From Branchiostoma floridae (lineage: Eukaryota; Chordata; Leptocardii; Amphioxiformes; Branchiostomatidae), in NCBI RefSeq assembly GCF_000003815.2, contig NC_049994.1, positions 13,979,333-14,002,648 of the forward strand: a DNA stretch of 23,316 bases, in the 5' to 3' direction. A program made the position numbers and the translations under genes. The first letter of the stretch is position 1; each line of letters opens with the position of its first letter. A model generated the notes under the pieces. That model was not told where the DNA came from and did not search any database. It was given only the letters and a program-made list of their open reading frames with translations. Of the stretch, positions 21,656-23,316 are shown piece after piece.

Positions 21656-22133
21656 GTAGATATGGTTCTCTATTGTTGAGTAAGATAATGGGCGATAAAT
21701 GATTTTTGACCTGGAAATAATAATGAAATAGATTGCAATTGACGTTTTCAATGGGTTTGATTTTTGTGTGAAAACGTTCATTGAAAGTATATAAAATAGA
21801 ATAATCAACGTGTTTAAATGTTATATGGTAAAAAAAAAATTATAATAATTATTTTACCAAAAACACAAATTTTGCCAAAACCTTCAAAAATCGTCCTTTA
21901 ATCGACGGTGCCCCACTGCCCCTTTGGTCTCAAAAAGGCTGTGAGAGCACCTTTACGTCACCACTTTGTGTATTCTACAGGGTGAAACGCCGTTCTTTGT
22001 CAGTGCCTAGAAGTGGTCAATGGCCTTGCACTGAGCAAACTCGCCGTAAAGGCTATTGGACTGCCTATACCTCCCAAAAACCTATTGCACTGTCTATACG
22101 TACCTTTACCTTACCACTTTGCGTATTCTGCAG
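21656..22133 (+). other. GAD intron F-G
   Basis: A 478-bp phase-0 intron. It carries a decoy copy of the start of exon G and a 24-bp imperfect direct repeat (gctattggactgcctatacc at 22053 and cctattgcactgtctatacg at 22081) between decoy and exon. Confidence 0.85.
21949..22010 (+). pseudogene. Decoy copy of exon G acceptor and first 28 nt
   Basis: 21949-21980 matches 22102-22133 at 28 of 32 positions, and 21981-22008 matches 22134-22161 at 26 of 28. The AG acceptor is intact. In the GAD frame the copy reads GETPFFVSA and then TAG (22008-22010). Both exonic differences fall on third codon positions and are silent. The offset is exactly 153 bp, a multiple of three. Confidence 0.9.
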
Positions 22134-22250
22134 GGAGAAACGCCGTTCTTCGTCAGTGCCTCCGGCGGCTCGACCGTGTACGGCGCCTTCGACCCGCTGC
22201 ACGACCTGGCTGACATCTGCCAGAGACACAAGATGTGGCTGCACGTTGAC
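22134..22250 (+). CDS. GAD: GAD exon G (catalytic loop and HVD)
   Basis: Thirty-nine codons in phase 0 at both ends: GETPFFVSASGGS, TVYGAFDPLHDLADIC, QRHKMWLHVD. The Tyr of TVYG (codon 22179-22181) is the flexible-loop Tyr that protonates the intermediate in GAD; CSAD and GADL1 have Leu there. The final Asp (22248-22250) is the residue that pairs with the PLP pyridine nitrogen. The usual AT(A/S)GTT is here AS-GGS-T, a mild divergence. Acceptor tattctgcag, donor gtaagt. The exon is GC-rich (many C/G third positions) against AT-rich introns. A 28-nt copy of its start with an acceptor sits 153 bp upstream. Confidence 0.97.
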
Positions 22251-23156
22251 GTAAGTCGGTAACGATTTATCGTCAGTGGAACGTCAGAAGTGACGGTGTG
22301 ACAGTCATTTTTAAAGAGCACATGTTCCTTTGTTAAATGCTGCAGGTACAAGTACAATTTTCGAACATGTACCCAAACTATACCAATACAACACGTTACG
22401 TTTCGGAACCAATCCCTGACAGAAGACGTCAAAATTTAATGGCAGATAAAATGTTTTGCTTTGTTCTTTTCTAGCCTGTGTACAATCCAATTTCTACCGG
22501 AGCTCCTTGCACTCGCTACATCCAGGCTAAAACTGTTCTGTTCGATCCATAGAATTCACACGCGTCGTTGAGAATTTTTCATTGAGAATTGATAACTTAC
22601 TTAGAAATATTCTGATAATATTTTGTTATTGCCCTCTTCAGTGTGCCTGGGGAGGCGGAGTCCTGCTGTCCAAGAAATACAGGAAACGACTGGACGGCAT
22701 TGAAAGGTGTGATATGTGATAGTCACTGAGTTGTGCCTCATCGTAACTGGACATGAAATAACTTCATAAAAGAAAATTATCCTTGTCGTTGCTTATATTC
22801 TATAGGCATCTGGCATCAAGATGTCTTATATCAGGCCAAGATAGAGACACCTCAATACTACCGATTAAGATGTCGTCAGTGGCTGTCGTATTGAATGAAG
22901 AGTGACGTAAATGAAGGCCATAGTTTTCCGATTTCGTGGTCTTCTTGACATCTTATGGCCAACATCTACGTCTTTGCATTGACAAAAGCATCATAGCCCT
23001 GCGAGGCATTTCATGTCAGTCGACCCAGATGTGCATTGACGGTTAAAATCGATGATTTACTCTACTGATTTAGATGCTATTCCGTGAACAATTTAGTAGA
23101 GCTATTTAAGAAGGATGAAGATTTTTAATTTGGCCATTTTGTTTGACCTGTTCTAG
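22251..23156 (+). other. GAD introns G-H and H-I
   Basis: Intron G-H (22251-22641, phase 0) and intron H-I (22707-23156, phase 2). Neither holds a repeat or RNA gene that I can see. After exon I (23236-23316) the next intron begins and runs out of the window. Confidence 0.85.
22642..22706 (+). CDS. GAD: GAD exon H (CAWGGGVLLSKKYRKRLDGIE)
   Basis: Twenty-one codons plus two bases of Arg. It continues HVD from exon G as CAWGGGVLLSKKYRKRL, DGIE. Family members nearly always have Ala at the first position (HVDAAW or HVDASW), so Cys beside the cofactor-binding Asp is unusual. The acceptor is ccctcttcag. The donor gtgtga is weak, with no better GT nearby that keeps the frame. Confidence 0.93.
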
Positions 23157-23235
23157 AGCTGACTCAGTGACGTGGAATCCACACAAGTTGATGGGCGTTA
23201 TTCTTCAGTGTTCTTGTCTGCTACTCAAGGAAAGC
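23157..23235 (+). CDS. GAD: GAD exon I (catalytic lysine exon)
   Basis: The first base completes Arg, then [26 protein letters not shown] in 26 codons. The AAG at 23185-23187 is the lysine that forms the internal aldimine with PLP. LQCS after the lysine fits GAD. The acceptor is gttctag and the donor is gtacgt from 23236. It ends in phase 0 where the next GAD exon (beginning near GLLQ in relatives) would join, outside the window. Confidence 0.97.
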
Positions 23236-23316
23236 GTACGTATTCATTATCATGATTCTTTGGTTTCTGCATCTATAGTTGTGAAAACGACCTGTAGTTG
23301 CACTCAGTCTTTCTTC

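Larger units (their letters stand above)
7267..23235 (+). other. GAD: Glutamate decarboxylase gene, central portion (nine exons, partial at both ends)
   Basis: The joined exons encode about 317 residues of a group II PLP-dependent decarboxylase that converts L-glutamate to GABA and CO2; animal GADs act in the cytosol and at synaptic vesicles of GABAergic neurons. Visible in order: [75 protein letters not shown] and SVTWNPHK. The AGEW..TANTNM stretch, Ser after FFNQL and TVYG (Tyr in the catalytic loop) favour GAD over its paralogues CSAD and GADL1, which as I recall have other residues there and Leu for that Tyr. All introns are GT-AG, with phases 1, 2, 1, 0, 2, 0, 0 and 2 in order, which keep one frame open throughout. 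Vertebrate GADs are about 585-594 residues, so N-terminal exons and the C-terminal third lie outside or are unrecognised. One invertebrate gene would correspond to both vertebrate GAD1 and GAD2. Confidence 0.95.

Overview
This is animal nuclear DNA. Coding sequence comes in short GT-AG-bounded exons inside AT-rich introns full of tandem duplications, miniature inverted-repeat elements and one tRNA-derived SINE; nothing prokaryotic is present. The one gene I can name is a glutamate decarboxylase (GAD), the pyridoxal-phosphate (PLP) enzyme that makes GABA from glutamate. The mix of a GAD with the usual animal intron phases, the tRNA-SINE and many short inverted-repeat elements suggests an invertebrate deuterostome, most likely a lancelet (Branchiostoma). 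The species guess is inference.

Layout. 1-7266: no exon I can name. It holds local tandem duplications (518-703, 2213-2675, 3078-3188, 5262-5695), an inverted repeat (6161-6294), and then a run of degenerate copies of an intron-end/exon-start unit (about 6480-7266) that ends in the real acceptor of the first recognised GAD exon. 7267-23235: nine consecutive GAD exons on the + strand, here lettered A to I (7267-7503, 13466-13556, 17172-17284, 19683-19798, 20359-20438, 21601-21655, 22134-22250, 22642-22706, 23157-23235). All reading phases join without a break, giving 953 nt and about 317 residues. These run from the DLLP motif before the PLP domain to just past the catalytic NPHK lysine. N-terminal exons and the C-terminal third (with the stop codon) are not seen, so the gene is partial at both ends. 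The long A-B and B-C introns carry most of the repeats: a (CA)n tract, a 306-bp palindromic element, a purine-rich tract, a ~170-bp tandem array broken by a MITE with a perfect 9-bp target duplication, another inverted-repeat element, a MITE just past exon B's donor, a 161-bp tandem array, the SINE, a 22-bp perfect palindrome and a ~340-bp duplication leading up to exon C.

The most unusual pattern is that edges of GAD exons are themselves locally duplicated. The start of exon A with its acceptor recurs upstream in degenerate form. The end of exon A with its donor recurs 185 bp downstream. The start of exon G with its acceptor recurs exactly 153 bp upstream, its two exonic differences both synonymous, and runs into a TAG stop. 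These decoy splice sites could be harmless debris or could give non-productive transcripts; the sequence alone cannot decide.
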